A stretch of DNA of 64,000 nucleotides from Dermatophagoides farinae (Eukaryota; Arthropoda; Arachnida; Sarcoptiformes; Pyroglyphidae). The position numbers and the translations under genes were made by a program. The stretch covers positions 6,761,001-6,825,000 of the forward strand of contig NC_134677.1 of the NCBI RefSeq assembly GCF_024713945.1, written 5' to 3'. The stretch's first letter is position 1. Every line of letters begins with the position of its first letter. The notes beneath the pieces are model-generated. The model saw only the letters and a list, made by a program, of their open reading frames with translations. It ran no database searches and was not told the DNA's origin. This document shows, one piece after another, positions 1 to 13,310 of this stretch.

Positions 1-849
1 TTGTGTTCTATTTCCAAATATTATCGCTGGATCAAGTTGTTTTTGTGGATCACGTTCGGGAAGTTTGCCAAATAAAACCTCTTCGGGTGGCAACGATTGA
101 AGAGTTAAATCACTGAATATATTTTGAATTAAACTTTCAATAACATCGTTAGAACTTCGATATGGGGCTGATGCAAATGGATTAGATATGGGATGTGAAT
201 CATTGCCACTTGTACGACTTTCTTCGGTTAACAAAGAGAAATTACGATTCGAATTTAACTCTGTACCGGTAAAATTTTGCGATAAACTATTGTCCAAAGT
301 TTCTAATTGATAGTTATGAGCTATTTTATCAGATACTATTTGTGGTGCGGCTGATTGATCACCGCCGGTTACACTTCGTCCTGTAATCTGCTCGTTTGGA
401 ATCAAAAAATAGTAAGATTTTTTTCTTTCAATCGGTTGACCGATCCCCTCGAATAGAATATTATCATTTGAAGCTGATAATGGCACATTCGAGTCGTTTG
501 TCGTATTATTTGCAGGAGCTATTAAAAATATTTTCGTTTGTTCACGATTTAGATTTAACGGAATAGCCTTTTGAAATAATGATTGAAAATATTCAATGGC
601 ATTCGATTTTGACAATGGTTGTGATTCTGATATTGGTAATGTTGTTGGTAATTGAAACTGTGGTGAAGATGTTCGGTTGGAATTAAATGATGATGTGAAT
701 GTTGGCGATGATAAAAGCGGTAAAGTTCGATTTGCATCAAATGCTGTAAATGATTGTGACAGTCCATTTTTGCATGATGACAATAATAACAAACAAAATA
801 TCATTACGAATTTGTCATTATAATAAAATGGATGGTGAATGTTGGACAT
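1..849 (-). CDS. Unknown secreted or membrane protein, 5' part only (runs off left edge)
   Basis: An uninterrupted frame of 283 codons reads leftwards from ATG at 849-847 to base 1 with no stop, so only the N-terminal part of the gene is in the window. The N-terminus has about 14 polar residues, then a hydrophobic stretch (VMIFCLLLLSSC, about residues 15-26), which fits a signal peptide with a long n-region. The rest is Ser/Asn/Thr/Pro-rich with several N-x-S/T sequons (NRT, NTT, NFT), as expected for an extracellular low-complexity region. No domain is recognisable and I assign no function. The length of the open frame in AT-rich DNA, where stops are common, is the main support for its being coding. 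A donor site could lie anywhere near the edge, so the last codons are not certain. Confidence 0.75.
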   Translation of the reverse strand, partial: MSNIHHPFYYNDKFVMIFCLLLLSSCKNGLSQSFTAFDANRTLPLLSSPTFTSSFNSNRTSSPQFQLPTTLPISESQPLSKSNAIEYFQSLFQKAIPLNLNREQTKIFLIAPANNTTNDSNVPLSASNDNILFEGIGQPIERKKSYYFLIPNEQITGRSVTGGDQSAAPQIVSDKIAHNYQLETLDNSLSQNFTGTELNSNRNFSLLTEESRTSGNDSHPISNPFASAPYRSSNDVIESLIQNIFSDLTLQSLPPEEVLFGKLPERDPQKQLDPAIIFGNRTQ

Positions 850-1307
850 TTTGTTGGCAAATGATCAAAAAATATTTCATAGAAAAATAACAAATTGTAA
901 TAATAAATAATCGATTCACTTTAGACTAGTCGATTAATTATTGAAATAATAGCAAAGTATGGCTGATAATTGTGCAGAAACAATCACAATCAATATAAAT
1001 TACATTGACATTGAACATTGATTGTTCACAAAGAATCGTTAATGTGAATATGAAAAAAAAATTATTTCATTAAATTTGATTCAATTTTGTCACAGAAAAA
1101 AAAACATTTCTTCATTGATCATAAACAAAAAAAAACGAATAATCCACTACACACGATGTAATTTGAATCGATTCAAGAGCAAGGTATTCGGTATGAAAAA
1201 TCACAAAATTTTTCTTCGTAAATTTTTCTTTCTTCCTTTCCCTCTCACTCTCACTCTCTCTCTCCTTGTTCTATGATCAATGGAAAGAGAGGATTATTTC
1301 ATCAATG

Positions 1308-1314
<7 letters not shown>

Positions 1315-1345
<31 letters not shown>
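1315..1345. repeat. (CA)n microsatellite
   Basis: About 15 CA units in a row, just upstream of the gene reading left from 849. Likely polymorphic in length. Confidence 0.9.
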
Positions 1346-1347
<2 letters not shown>

Positions 1348-2874
1348 TTTATGATTGTCGAATAAATTATTGAAAAACGATCGAACTGTTATTTTAAAAG
1401 ATCACCATCGTGAGAGGAAATGGATGAAAACAAAAATTCATAATAATTTATAATTTAATATAAACAGGACGAAAAAAAAATAAAATAAAATGATAGTGAT
1501 GTTTTTTCCTTTTTTGTTCATTACGATGACAAAAACGAAATAATTTTCATCTTGTTTGTTGTCTTGTTTCAAGATTATCTCTTTTCATTTATATTCAAGA
1601 TCTTTTTTTTCCCTCTGAATGATGGTCTTTAGCAACGAATAAAACGAACAAATCTTCACAAGTATGAATAATGATCACATTGAACACACACACACATAGA
1701 TCCAATAGAATGGCTACGAATTGTCGAATATAAAAGTTAGTTTCGAAATCGGAGAAAAAAAAATGAGAGCAAAACAAAATTTTTTTTTAATTTTGATTGA
1801 TTTTTCATTTGATGATAAAACAATATGGAATTCAGTGGTGTTGTGGGTGGGGGGAGAAGAAAATAAAAATTCGAAAAAAAAACAAAACTAAATCAATGTG
1901 AATATCATAACCACCATCACCATCACCATCGTTTAACAAACAAAACAAAACAAAAAAGACAGATGAATATTATGAGAGAGAGAAAAAAAAGTCCAAAAAA
2001 GATGTAATGGAATCAAATGAAAAATGTAGATTAACTTATTTTTTATTTTTTTTTTTTTTTGCTAATTTATTATTGTGCGAATGGCGAAACTTTTGTAAAT
2101 TTATTTCATATTATCAACTTCATATAAGTATCCATCCATTCATTCATTTCTTTTTTTCTCTTGTAAGAGAAAATAAATCAGTCTGCATGTTTCAAAATAC
2201 AAAAAAAAAAAAAAAAATTTCCAAGTCTCTTCAAGCTGCCAATTCATTCATTCATTCATCCATCTTTCATTATCATCATCATCATCATCATCATGCCCAA
2301 ACAGACATTTGTGCAAAATGGTAACGTTTTTTTTACCTTTTCGATCATCACTGATTTGATTCGATTCAGTACAAAAATTTTCTCATTGAAAAAAAAAATT
2401 TTATAAAAAAAAGAGAATTAAAAAAAAATGGTGAGAACAACAACAACAACAACAAATACCGATGTAAATGTGTATAGAATATTATTAGCAACAATGGCTA
2501 GTCAAAAGAAAAAAAAAGATGTATGCCATCCTCTTAATTCATTTTTGAACATAATTATAATTAATAGCTTCACACACACACACAGAAAACGAGAAACTTA
2601 ACGAACATTATTTATAATAATGGTAACAACATGACAATAACTATGATATACAAAGATTGATATCGATTGATGTCTTGATAAATTTATTTACTTCGACATT
2701 TGTTACTCCGTGATCCATCAATTTTTTTTTCGTTGTTGTCGTTGTTTTTTTTTCTCTTTTGTGAAAAATTCAAATGTAAAAAAAACGATACATCGATAGC
2801 TCATCATTATGTTTTGATCCCATTATTTTTTTTTGTTTGTTTGTTTCTGATCTGATTTATTTTGGTTGACCATG

Positions 2875-2896
2875 GATGATGATGATGATGATGATG
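2875..2896. repeat. (GAT)n trinucleotide repeat
   Basis: Seven GAT units in non-coding spacer. Confidence 0.85.
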
Positions 2897-4080
2897 AATT
2901 CAATTGCAAGGATTGTCGAATGTCGTTATTGTTAATTATATGAATTTTTGTTTTCCATTTTTGGTTAAATTGTAATTATTGTTTGCGAAATCATTGTGAT
3001 TACACAATGATCATCATCATAATTAATGAACATTAACTGATATTTTGTTTTCTCCAAAAATTAAAATTATCATGAAGAATATATCTATTCGTGATAACAT
3101 TGACTATCTATCTGATAATTTTCATGATCAATTAATTTGTTCAATACCAATTTATTTTGTCGAAAATCAACACCTTGTAGCAAAAAAAAAAAATTAATTG
3201 GCTTAAATGTGCGAAACAAAATAAATGAATTACAATTTATTATAAGCGCGTGATTATTGAATCACAAACAAATCCAAAAAAAATACAAAATTTAAAAAAT
3301 AAAATGCCAACAAAAACATCATCATGAAAAACAAATTCTTTTTATTATGAATGAATGAATAAATCCTGATCCAACACAACACAACAGCGAGAAATAAAAA
3401 TAAAAAAAAACAAAACAAAAAAAATCCTACTCTAGTTTAATTTTTTTTTGTTTTTGTTTTTGGATCATCTGACCTAGTTCATCATCATGGCGATTTTTTT
3501 TTCGTTTTTTTTTTGATGGACAGGATTCGGATCATCAGTCTTGTATTGGATTTTTCTCTTCTTCTCTTGGTGTATGTCATACAACAACAAGACAACCATG
3601 CTTCTATATTGTCCATCAAAAAAAAAAAAATCAAAAATCAAAAACAATCCAAACTTATACGATACGATCGAGCTTTGGAAAATACACGTTTTCCACAGCA
3701 ACAGTTTTGACTATAACTAAACAACAATGATAATTAACCTTAGCAATATGACGACGATGATAATGATGATGATGTTAATGTTGATCATTATCAATATATC
3801 AATATAGAATAAATGGTGATAAATGAATCAATCAAACAAAAAATTATAATGAAATGAAATGTTTTTACATACGAAAAAAAAATTACTTTGACAATCTGCA
3901 ATGTCGACGAACAAAAATTATAATTTTTTTCTAATAAAAAAAAAAATACTTTTGTACACACAGTTATGACATTTCCTCTCATGACCAAGATAACAACAGC
4001 CACAACAAAAAAGATAAATCAACAATTTCATTTTAATTGAAATTGTCATAAATTTATTGACCTTTCTATCCTTGTTGTTA

Positions 4081-4101
4081 TTGTTGTTGTTGTTGTTGTT
4101 G
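4081..4101. repeat. (TTG)n trinucleotide repeat
   Basis: Seven TTG units in non-coding spacer. Confidence 0.85.
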
Positions 4102-5715
4102 CTATTTCTATTGAAAAGCAGTAAAATAAAAAAAAATTTGAATAATGTAACTATTTTTCGAAATTTTCATATTTCAAACAGAAAACAACAAATTTTTTAT
4201 TTGTTGTTTTTTGTTTTCAATTTGATTTTGTAAGAAAATTTATAAAAGATCCCTATATGTCCTCATCTGTTTCGTTTCATTCCCCCCCTCCAAAAAAAAC
4301 TGATAATCAAAAATCAAGAAAAATTACACAAAGTTGTTATTATTGCTCTGTTTTAACGTTTTATTATTGATACAATTGATTATATATGATCATACAAGTA
4401 TATTGAATAAATTGATTTTCCTTTTTTTTCAATTAAATTGTTTTTTTTTATCTTGAAAATAAAAGTTTTGTTTTTTTATTGCATTCATTTTATCTGCACG
4501 ACCTGATTAAACTAGATCAATATTGGATCACTTGTAAGGATAACGAAATGTTTTTTTTTTCTTGATGTTGAAATCTAATTTAAATCAATCAATAAACAAT
4601 CATGAAAGGCTGATTGAATTTTTGTCGGTTGTTTGTGCAAAAATGACCGATGAACTTTGAAGAAAAAAAAATACATTGAAAATGAATGATGGTGGGAAAA
4701 AATCTGTTATCATATCATATTTTAATAATTAATTAATCTTTTTTGTTGAAAACTAAAAAATCAATGCAATCAATTGAAAAGAAATATGAAAAAACCCATC
4801 CGAAATCCTTGATTTATAAGCTTCAAAAACAATATATTTTTCAATTTTAACAACGAAATTAACAAGTAAAAAAAAAGAACAACAATGTATAAAATTGAAA
4901 ATAGATTCTCATCAGAAAAGGATTAATATCTTTACTTAATATTTTGAATAATTCCAATGCCGTTCCATTATGTCCAAGACGGACTAGATTGTTTTCTTGT
5001 ATTCAAAAAAAAAAAAATTTCTTTTTCATTTATCATTACTGGAACAGCATTAGCAGGGTTAACACACAAAAAAAAATCCAAAAGTAAAATGATTAAAAAA
5101 AAGTTAATTAACATTAAATCAATCCGAAAGCCAAAGGCAATGTGAATGATCAATAATCAAATCGATCGATGATGATTAGCGATTGAACAAAATCCGATTC
5201 GAATGTCTTTTGTGTATTGATGTTTTCCTATATATATATTAAATTAAATGTAAAAAGAAACGAAAAAAAAAAATTCCAATATCATTCATAATTTTCATGA
5301 AAAATTAAACATACATGTCAACAAGTAAAATAAAATTGTTTTTTTTATATTTTATTTCTCCTCCCCATTTAAACATTTCAGATGAATAACAGGAAATATT
5401 TTCCAAACGTCAGCATCTTCAACATTTGAAATTTTCAAAAAAAAAAAAAAAAAAATATCAAGTTCCTTAATTGTCAATTTCATTTGATGATGATTTTCCC
5501 ATAAATTGCCCAGAAGTGTTAATAATTATATTGTGGTGATGTAAAACATATCCGGAAATAAATAACCAAATTTGCATCTTAATTCCAGATCAAAATTTTC
5601 AAATATTTTTGCACTTCTATTCTCAGGAAAAAAAACCTGAATGAATAACAAATCATTTATGATGGATAAATGACAAAAAATGCTTGTCATTGATTAATAG
5701 ATCAAAGATCGAATC

Positions 5716-5749
5716 ATCAATCAATCAATCAATTGATTGATTGATTGAT
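5716..5749. repeat. Perfect inverted repeat built from (ATCA)n / (TGAT)n
   Basis: The left arm is ATCA-type units and the right arm is the exact reverse complement. They meet at the centre (5732/5733) with no spacer and give 17 base pairs per arm. The sequence could form a cruciform in DNA or a hairpin in RNA. It lies about 450 bases upstream of the CoA-transferase start. A tetranucleotide repeat that has flipped orientation is the simplest origin. Confidence 0.85.
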
Positions 5750-6198
5750 TGATCTGTGGACAAAACATTTATCCATGGAGACGACAAGTTGATTTTCTGA
5801 TGAAAAAATATACTTGTATGATATGAAAAGACGATAATAGCGATGATATCGGCATATTTTCTTTACTTGTATTATCTTCAAAGTTCGATGTATAAGTATA
5901 AATTTTTTTTTTTTGGTTTTTTAATTTAATTCGGTAACGTTATTTATGTGAAAAACATGTCTGCGCAGGCTTAATTGATAATATTTTGATTGTATCGTTG
6001 ATTTGCTGCTCTTAATTCTCTGAACATTTTCGTTTAATGTTACGTACAACTAACAACGTATGTTAGTAAACGACGCCTGAAATAGAAAACAAAAAATTCA
6101 AGTACAAACATCCAATAGGCAACAACAGAACGACCGCTGTCCTCTAATTGAAAATTTTCAAATTTTCTTCAATGCTTTAGTGTAGTCAAATTATTAAA

Positions 6199-8739
6199 AT
6201 GACATTTTTGAGACATTTTATTCGTCTACAACAACAACATCAAAAATCACAATGGATGCCATTGATGATGAACCGATGTCAATTTCATAGCTATACAAAT
6301 GAACCTACACATCCGATACCTGGACGGCATCCGAAAATGATGACCGCCGATGAAGCTGTATCCGTTGTTAAATCTGGTACGTATAAACATCCATTAATGC
6401 AATCATAGTTTCAATTCGTATTTAAATGTCCATAAAATATGTTTAGGGTTTTTAATTAATTTTATTATGTTCTTGTCTTCTGTATTTCATTCATACGTAT
6501 TTAGCATCATTTTTGTGATGATATGAATGATGATGATGATCAAGGCCATTTATATGAATGGAACATGAACAACAAAAATGATCAATCATTCTCAAACATT
6601 TGGTTCTTATTTAGTTTTTTTTTATTTCGAATACAATTTTATGCCAAATTCCATTGCTCTAATTTACTCATAAAATAATGTTCGTGACTTTCAAAAAAAA
6701 GAACGTTTATTTTTTATATGCCATGAATATATTGCCATGTAATCGATCCTTAACGGTAAACTTAGCAGCAGGTTGAATCAACGTTTCGACCTTCGAACAC
6801 ATTGAGAATACGAAATAATTCGAATGAAACTCTTCCTGCTAATGATGATCATTTTACTCTGTTTGTATAAGGAAAATAGTTCACCTAGCATCATCATCAA
6901 CTATATTTATTTCTTAGATGGAAAAAAATAAAAATGTTTTTCATATTGCGAATGACCTAATGCACATTAACCCCTACCTACGAATTTTCGTTTTTTTCCT
7001 TTTTTAATATAAATTTTGATTGAAAAAATTGAGGCAAAACTTGTTACATTCTGCACACGATTAACCATGTTTTAAATTGCCACACAATCATTATATGACC
7101 ACATATTGTTGGCTTGAGAAATAAATCTAACTTGAAAGCCCTTGAATTGTCGTTATAATAATAATCATCAATGAGAGTATTATAATAGTAATAAAAATAA
7201 AAATGGTGATAAATGACATGAATAATGAAATGATATGAAATTGTGAAAACTTAATTTTCATTCAAATTTTTTTTTGTTGTTTTTAATTTTGAAACAATCA
7301 TCAATATTCATCATAAAAATTATATAGGTGATCATGTATTTATCCATGGTGCTGCTGCAACACCAAGAGCACTTGTACCTGCATTGGCTGAACATGGTAA
7401 AAAGAATAAATTGAAAGATGTTCGTGTCCATCATATACATACAGAAGGTGCTGGCGAATACAATGCTCCTGAATTTGAAGGAATATTCCGTTCCAATTCA
7501 TTATTCACTGGTGCTAATTCACGTGAGGCGATCAATTCTGGCCGTGCTGATTTCACTCCAATTTTTCTGGGTGAAATTCCAAAACTTTTTTATCGAGGTA
7601 TAATCCAACCTGATGTTGCTATGGTATCTATTTCACCGGCTGATGAACATGGCTATCATTCATTGGGAACTTCATGCGATGTTGCACGTGCTGCATTGAT
7701 GCATTCAAAACATATTATCGGTCAGGTGAACAAACATATGCCACGAACATTTGGCCATTCAATCGTACATACATCACATTTCGATTCTTTGGTTGATGGA
7801 CCGATTCCATTGCCGGATCATGCACCGAAAAACTTGACAGATACAGAGAAAAAAATTGGACAATTAATTGCCGCTAATCTTGTGGAAGATGGTGCTACTA
7901 TGCAGATGGGTATCGGTGCCATTCCGGACGCTGTACTAGCCGATTTGGTCAATCACAAAAATCTTGGCATCCATTCAGAAATGTTTTCTGATGGCGTTGT
8001 CGATCTATGTAACAAAGGTATAATTGAAACTCAATTGTATAAACTCAATAACACTTGTTGCTCAATCCTTTATTTGAACATAATAATAGGCGTAATTACT
8101 AATTCTGAAAAGAAATTACAAACTGGACGAATAACGGCATCGTTTCTGATTGGATCGAAAAAATTATACCAATTTGTGGATAACAATCCTTTCGTTGTGA
8201 TGATGGGAATCGATTATGTTAATGATGAATTCAACATTGCCCAAAATCCCAAAGTGACTGCCATCAATTCGTGTATTGAAGTCGATATCCTTGGTCAGGT
8301 TTGTGCTGATTCCATCGGCACACGTGTATATTCAGGTATCAAAATTAATCAGAAGTGATAATGATAAATTATTGAATAATTTTCGCCATCAATGTATGTG
8401 TTTTTATATCGCATTCATTTAGGTTTTGGAGGTCAAGTTGACTTTTTACGTGGTGCTGCCAAAGGTTTAGATGGTAAAGGAAAAGCTATTCTTGCTATGT
8501 CTTCGGTTACTAGAAAAAATGAATCAAAAATCTGCATTAACCTAAAACCTGGTGCTAGTATTGTAACCACTCGTGCTCATATGCATTATTTGGTCACGGA
8601 ATATGGCATAGCTCATCTCTTTGGTAAGAATTATCGACAACGTGCCCATGCCCTCATACAGATTGCACATCCGGATCATCGTGAAGCCCTAGAACGTGGT
8701 GCATTCGAACGACTCAAATGTATGCCATCGCCAGATTAA
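6199..8739 (+). CDS. 4-hydroxybutyrate / acetyl-CoA family CoA-transferase, mitochondrial
   Basis: Class I CoA-transferase of the 4-hydroxybutyrate CoA-transferase/acetyl-CoA hydrolase family, which moves CoA between short-chain acids and acetyl-CoA; the animal forms are mitochondrial. Exons: 6199-6376, 7328-8017, 8090-8335, 8423-8739, giving 476 residues, close to the family's usual length. The first 40 or so residues are rich in Arg, Gln and His and poor in acids (MTFLRHFIRLQQQHQ), as in a mitochondrial targeting peptide. Family landmarks are HGAAATPRALVPAL near the start, MGIGAIPDAV, HSEMFSDG with the expected catalytic Glu, and GFGGQVDFLRGA near the C-terminus, whose last strand reads ATEYGIA-like (VTEYGIAHLFGK). 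The first intron is long (951 nt). The second is 72 nt, a multiple of three with no stop, so unspliced RNA would still read through. The true acid substrate in animals cannot be told from sequence. Confidence 0.93.
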
Positions 8740-9254
8740 ACAAAAAAAAATTTCAAGGAATTGAGCAGGTCAACGTTGGAAAAATTACATTTGAAAACAG
8801 ATCCGTTACATTTATTATAATGTTTAGTACATTTTTGAATTCTCACGTTAACTAACTATATGTGTACAGTATTTTAGTAATTTTAACATGTCAAAACAAC
8901 TAACGAAAAAGAAAAACAAAAATGAATTGTGCAATTTGTCTGCCTCTGTTTTCATCCCGTTAAAAAAAAAATAAAAATCTGATCTGATTTTGATATTTAT
9001 CTTAATTAAAAATGTAAAATTTATAAACAAGAGAAAATAATCTATCTATATAATATATTATATTAATTCTATGATTATTAAATTGAAAACAAAATCCATC
9101 GATTATTGAATTGATTAAAAATTTTCACAAGAAAAAATTCAATGTACATGTTTATGCATTGTTCGCGAACTATAGCGCCACGTCCTTCTGTTGTCATATA
9201 TAATCAGCTGATCACAGAATGATCTGTAAATAAATTTCAAATTCTTTAATCATA
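8740..9254. other. Spacer: CoA-transferase 3' UTR and SCAPER promoter
   Basis: About 500 bases of AT-rich spacer. The part nearest 9160-9200 is relatively GC-rich, contains TTCGCGAA and lies about 90 bases upstream of the SCAPER ATG, so it is a reasonable place for the core promoter. No other gene is seen. Confidence 0.4.
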
Positions 9255-12200
9255 ATGGTAAAATTGGAATCGATCAATCGTACACGTTCGGCATCATTAG
9301 GACGAACAAGAAATTTTGAACGTCGTTCACGTTATTGGACATTTTTATTTGATCATCTAAATCGTATTATTGATGAAATATATCAGAATTGTGAAGAGGA
9401 TGAATCCATTGATGAATGTCGTGAAGTGATTCTCAATCTACAGAATCATATTCGTGATTTTGAATCATTGATTGAATGGTTAAAATTGAACAAAGATCTT
9501 GAATCTACACCACAGCGACCAAGTTCAGTTTCATGGGAAGTACGTAAACGGTTACCCGAAAAATCGCTCTTTTCATGTTATCTGAATGACGAAAAAAGTA
9601 AGTTGAAAATTGTGACAAAATCTTTTTCTAACAAAAAAAACAAAACTATTCAAATCAGCTAAAGGATTTAACCAGAATAATGAAGAGCTTAAGGAAAAAA
9701 TTGATGCTGTTAAAAATAATAATGATGAGGATACGATATCACATTCCCAGATTGATGAGAGTTTGCTCACCAAATCCGATACTTTTGAAACGTTACTTTC
9801 TAATTATGACAATGGGTATTATTCTTTGTTTATTATAAAAAGCCTTGTTTTTAAAAATGTCTTTTTTAGCAATGGCCTTATGTCCAGTGTTCATTCGGAC
9901 AATCAAAGTGATATGAAACACGTGATTAAAAAAGATACAGTTTCCAATACTGGCCAAAATCATCGCTATAGTATGCCCAATATTAGTTCATCAAAACTCG
10001 ATGATGATGGCTTTCAAGTTGTCCGTTATCGACAACGAAACAAGGTCACTGAATTGAAAATAATTGATCATAATGATAACTCAACAAGTAAACATAATGC
10101 TAATTTGTTCGTTCATCATAACGATCGAATGGACAGTGGTAATATGATCGGCGATAATCGCGCACCATGTCGTGTTCTTAAGCTTCATGAAAAATTCTCA
10201 TCACCATCACGGCGTCGACCTGTTGGTGATACGTTGAAAAAGCAAGAAGAAAAGCAAGCAAAAGCACAAGAAGCAAGGGAAAAGTTATTGGAAAAAAGAG
10301 CCGAAAAATTCAAAGATATATTCAAAAAAGTGGAAGAAATTAAAGCACAAAAAGAAGAACAACAAATGCAGCTGAGATTATCCATGGAGATGAGATTACA
10401 AAGAGCGGGTAAAAAACGACAAGAACAGATAAATAAAATTGTTCGAAAAGCTCATGATGAAGATGAAAAAGTTAGTGAGATATTGTTCATAAATTCATTG
10501 GAAGCGGATACGAAAAAGCACGAAATTTTTAGCAAAGAAAAAGTCTATGAATCCAGATTACAAGATTTACAAGAAGAACGACAAAGGAAATTGGAAGAAA
10601 AAGCATCGAAAGAAAAAGCATTCGAAGAAAGACGAAAAGCAATTGAAGCCGAAAAACAGGCCAGAATTGAAAAGCTTAAAGAACAAAGGAAACTTAAAGT
10701 AATGAAAATCCAACGTCAATTTCAGGAAAAGGAGAAAGAACGTCTTGAATTAGCGTTTCAAAAAGAGTTGGATCGGAAATCCAAGATATCAGCGTTAAAT
10801 GCATTGCATGCTGCCGAAAAAGAAGAACTACAGAAAAAGATTCTGGCCAAACAAGAGGAAAGCAAACGTAGACATGAAGAAAATATGGAACAGATTCGTC
10901 AGAAAGCATTAGAACTATCGGTAAAAAAATCTTCAAGTACCAGTGATGAGGCATTAGTCTGTGTGCCTTATGATACGGTTAAAATGTGTGCCCTCTGCAA
11001 GATAATTATCAAATCGGAAGTTTATCTGTTTGGACATTTGAGGGGTAAACGACACAATGATGCTATTATCGAACAAAATGAGGGAAAAATTCCCAGTCCA
11101 GAGGAATTGGAAAATTTCAATTTAAAATTTATAATTGATGCTCAAACTCTTGGTGATGGCAATGATGATTTTCTGAAATCATTCCAAGATTGTGATAGCG
11201 AAAAATTGAAACAAGCGAAGAAAAAATCAAAAAAACTCAAACAAAAATTGGCAAATAGAGCTATGGACTTTGAGAAGACATTTGATCTTGAAAAGGATGT
11301 TCGCATTTCTGAAGTTGAAAATATTTCGAAAGATTCAAAACAAAAATTAGCCAAAATAATCAAAGATCTTGGTGCATTGAATTCGAATGACAGGATCAGT
11401 GGTCAATGGCCCATAGATATGATTCGTAGTTTTGAGCGATTCTTATTCGAATTAGATAAATTATTCAAGAAGGATTCATCACATATTCTTTATTTTTATA
11501 GAAGTGGTGGACTTTTGTTATTCACCAAAATTCTTTCACGGATATTGAACAGTTCTGCTGAACGACCAACATCATTGACTGACAATGCCAATAACAAATT
11601 GATCGCTTTATATAGACGACTATGTCAATCAGATTTTAGAATCTGCAGGTATTTTTTCCGATCACAAAATATTATCACCGTTCAAGAGATTTTTTATCAT
11701 CGTATCAATGTAAGCAATTATCTTATCTTATACAATAAACGATTTTATCATGCCTAAATTTTTTCTAGCTATGCGTTAACAGCAACAATAATAATTCCAA
11801 TGTGATGTCGTTTCCTTATGATTCTGTGGTCGGTTCATTATGCGAACTATTCTCTACATCCTTTGATCAGATTTTTGCCTATTATTCATGCAACTATGAT
11901 AATGATGATGAAACAACACGATTTATTCGAACACATCTCAAAGAAATAATTAAGTAAATTTGATTCATTACATGATAATCGTAATTTGTTATTTTTCCAT
12001 TTTATATAAATGCATAGTTATCTGGTGCTCATAGGAGTCGTGGACAAACTTTCCATGATTTTAACATCATTTCGTGGTTCGATCAATGAATTGCCACAAC
12101 AATCATTGTTTATTAAACAGATAATCACATTTTCTAGTTCTTTGGCCAAATTGCTCAACTTATCATCATCAGACGATTTCCATGCGATTGCGTATGGCGT

Positions 12201-13126
12201 CAATTTGCAACACGATGGAACACAATTCATGTTAACGCTTAAAGTCACTCAACTTTGTGGTACCGTATCGTTACTGTATGGATTTCTATTACATTCTGGT
12301 GCCCCTGTTCGTGATGAAAATGTGCCTCCAATTGTTCCAGATCATACGTTGAATGTTACGTTGGAAATAATTCGTTTTTTCAACTACTTAATATTACTTG
12401 ATATTAATTTGATTCAGGTATAGATCAGAAAATCTTATTCCACTAATCTAAAATGTTGATATTATCTCAGTCGATTTTAGGAAGTGAAGGACTATCGCTG
12501 CAAATACGACACATTTGTAGCTATTTGATATGGTACTGTTCACATCATCTAAGCAATTCAGATTTGCTCAATGAAGTCATTTTGTTGATTGGAAATTTTG
12601 TCGTTCTTAATAATGATAATCAAGTGAGTGTATCTCATGTGCATTATGCATGATCATTTAGCGATGACGACATTTTATTTTATTTATTTATCAATCAATC
12701 ATTTATTTCATTAAATATATTAGACATTGCTGCAATCGGGACAAAGGCCTACGGTAGTACAACAATTATGTTCACTGCCATTCGACTATTTTAGCGATAA
12801 TCGTTTGAAACAGATTCTTTTTCCCACGTTGATCGTGTGCTGTTATAACAATAATGATAATCTGAACATTTTGAAACAGGAAATGTCTACGACAATGTTG
12901 TCGAAATTTATCGATCAGGAAATTGTGAACAATCAATTGGATCAATTGGATAGTGATCGGCGAGAGAATAATATAAGTAAGCATGGCATTTAATATTTTT
13001 TCCTCATCTAATAATGCTACATATTGGATGTTTTAAAATCTAGTCAGCAAAAAATGGTCATTAACGATACGATTTCCTAAACACAAATGGATCGAAGCAA
13101 AATCATATTTCGAACGTTTTAGATAA
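9255..13126 (+). CDS. SCAPER: SCAPER (S-phase cyclin A-associated protein in the ER)
   Basis: Ortholog of the ER-associated cyclin A-binding protein SCAPER, linked in animals to cell-cycle and ciliary functions. Exons: 9255-9597, 9659-9815, 9870-11709, 11769-11953, 12018-12417, 12471-12623, 12724-12976, 13044-13126; all junctions keep frame and give 1137 residues. The SCAPER_N domain is at residues about 24-110 (RSRYWTFLFDHLNRIIDEIY ... WEVRKR). A long charged coiled coil (about 286-518) is followed by a C2H2 matrin-type finger starting at Cys540 (MCALCK ... HLRGKRH). The C-terminal helical region contains family-typical GSEGLSLQIRHICSYLIWYC and LFPTLIVCCYNN. The gene ends FERFR-stop. Human SCAPER is about 1400 residues; the difference lies in the low-complexity middle. 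Its 3' end faces the ADP/ATP carrier 184 bases away. Confidence 0.95.
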
Positions 13127-13310
13127 TTTTTATTTGTATATTTTTTTCGGAATTTATTAAAATTTAAAATAATTTAAATGAGGAAATTATAGAGATGGTG
13201 TTCCTAAATGAATCTTTCTTTAAAAAAAAACTAAACAGGTTGTTCACTATTTTCGCACAAAATTAAACATTTGCCCACGATTCCATACAGACCAATCCAT
13301 CCAGTTGATT

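Larger units (their letters stand above)
850..6198. other. Gene-poor 5.3 kb spacer
   Basis: I see no convincing gene. The stretch is dominated by A/T runs, a (CA)n tract near 1315-1345, (GAT)n near 2875-2896, (TTG)n at 4081-4101, and a 34-base perfect palindrome at 5716-5749. The short open frames here (for example near 2007-2324 and 3474-3701) encode poly-Phe, poly-Lys or poly-His stretches and look like products of base composition. It must hold the promoters of the leftward gene at 849 and the rightward gene at 6199. Confidence 0.6.

Noticed and set aside
2007-2324. 105-codon frame in the left spacer
   Set aside because: Composed of Phe, Lys, His and Ser runs from T/A and CAT repeats; no start context, splice partners or homology.
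8850-9240. tRNA or other Pol III gene in GC-richer spacer patches
   Set aside because: No B-box with matching A-box and no cloverleaf-compatible arms were found here or in the other spacers I scanned by eye.
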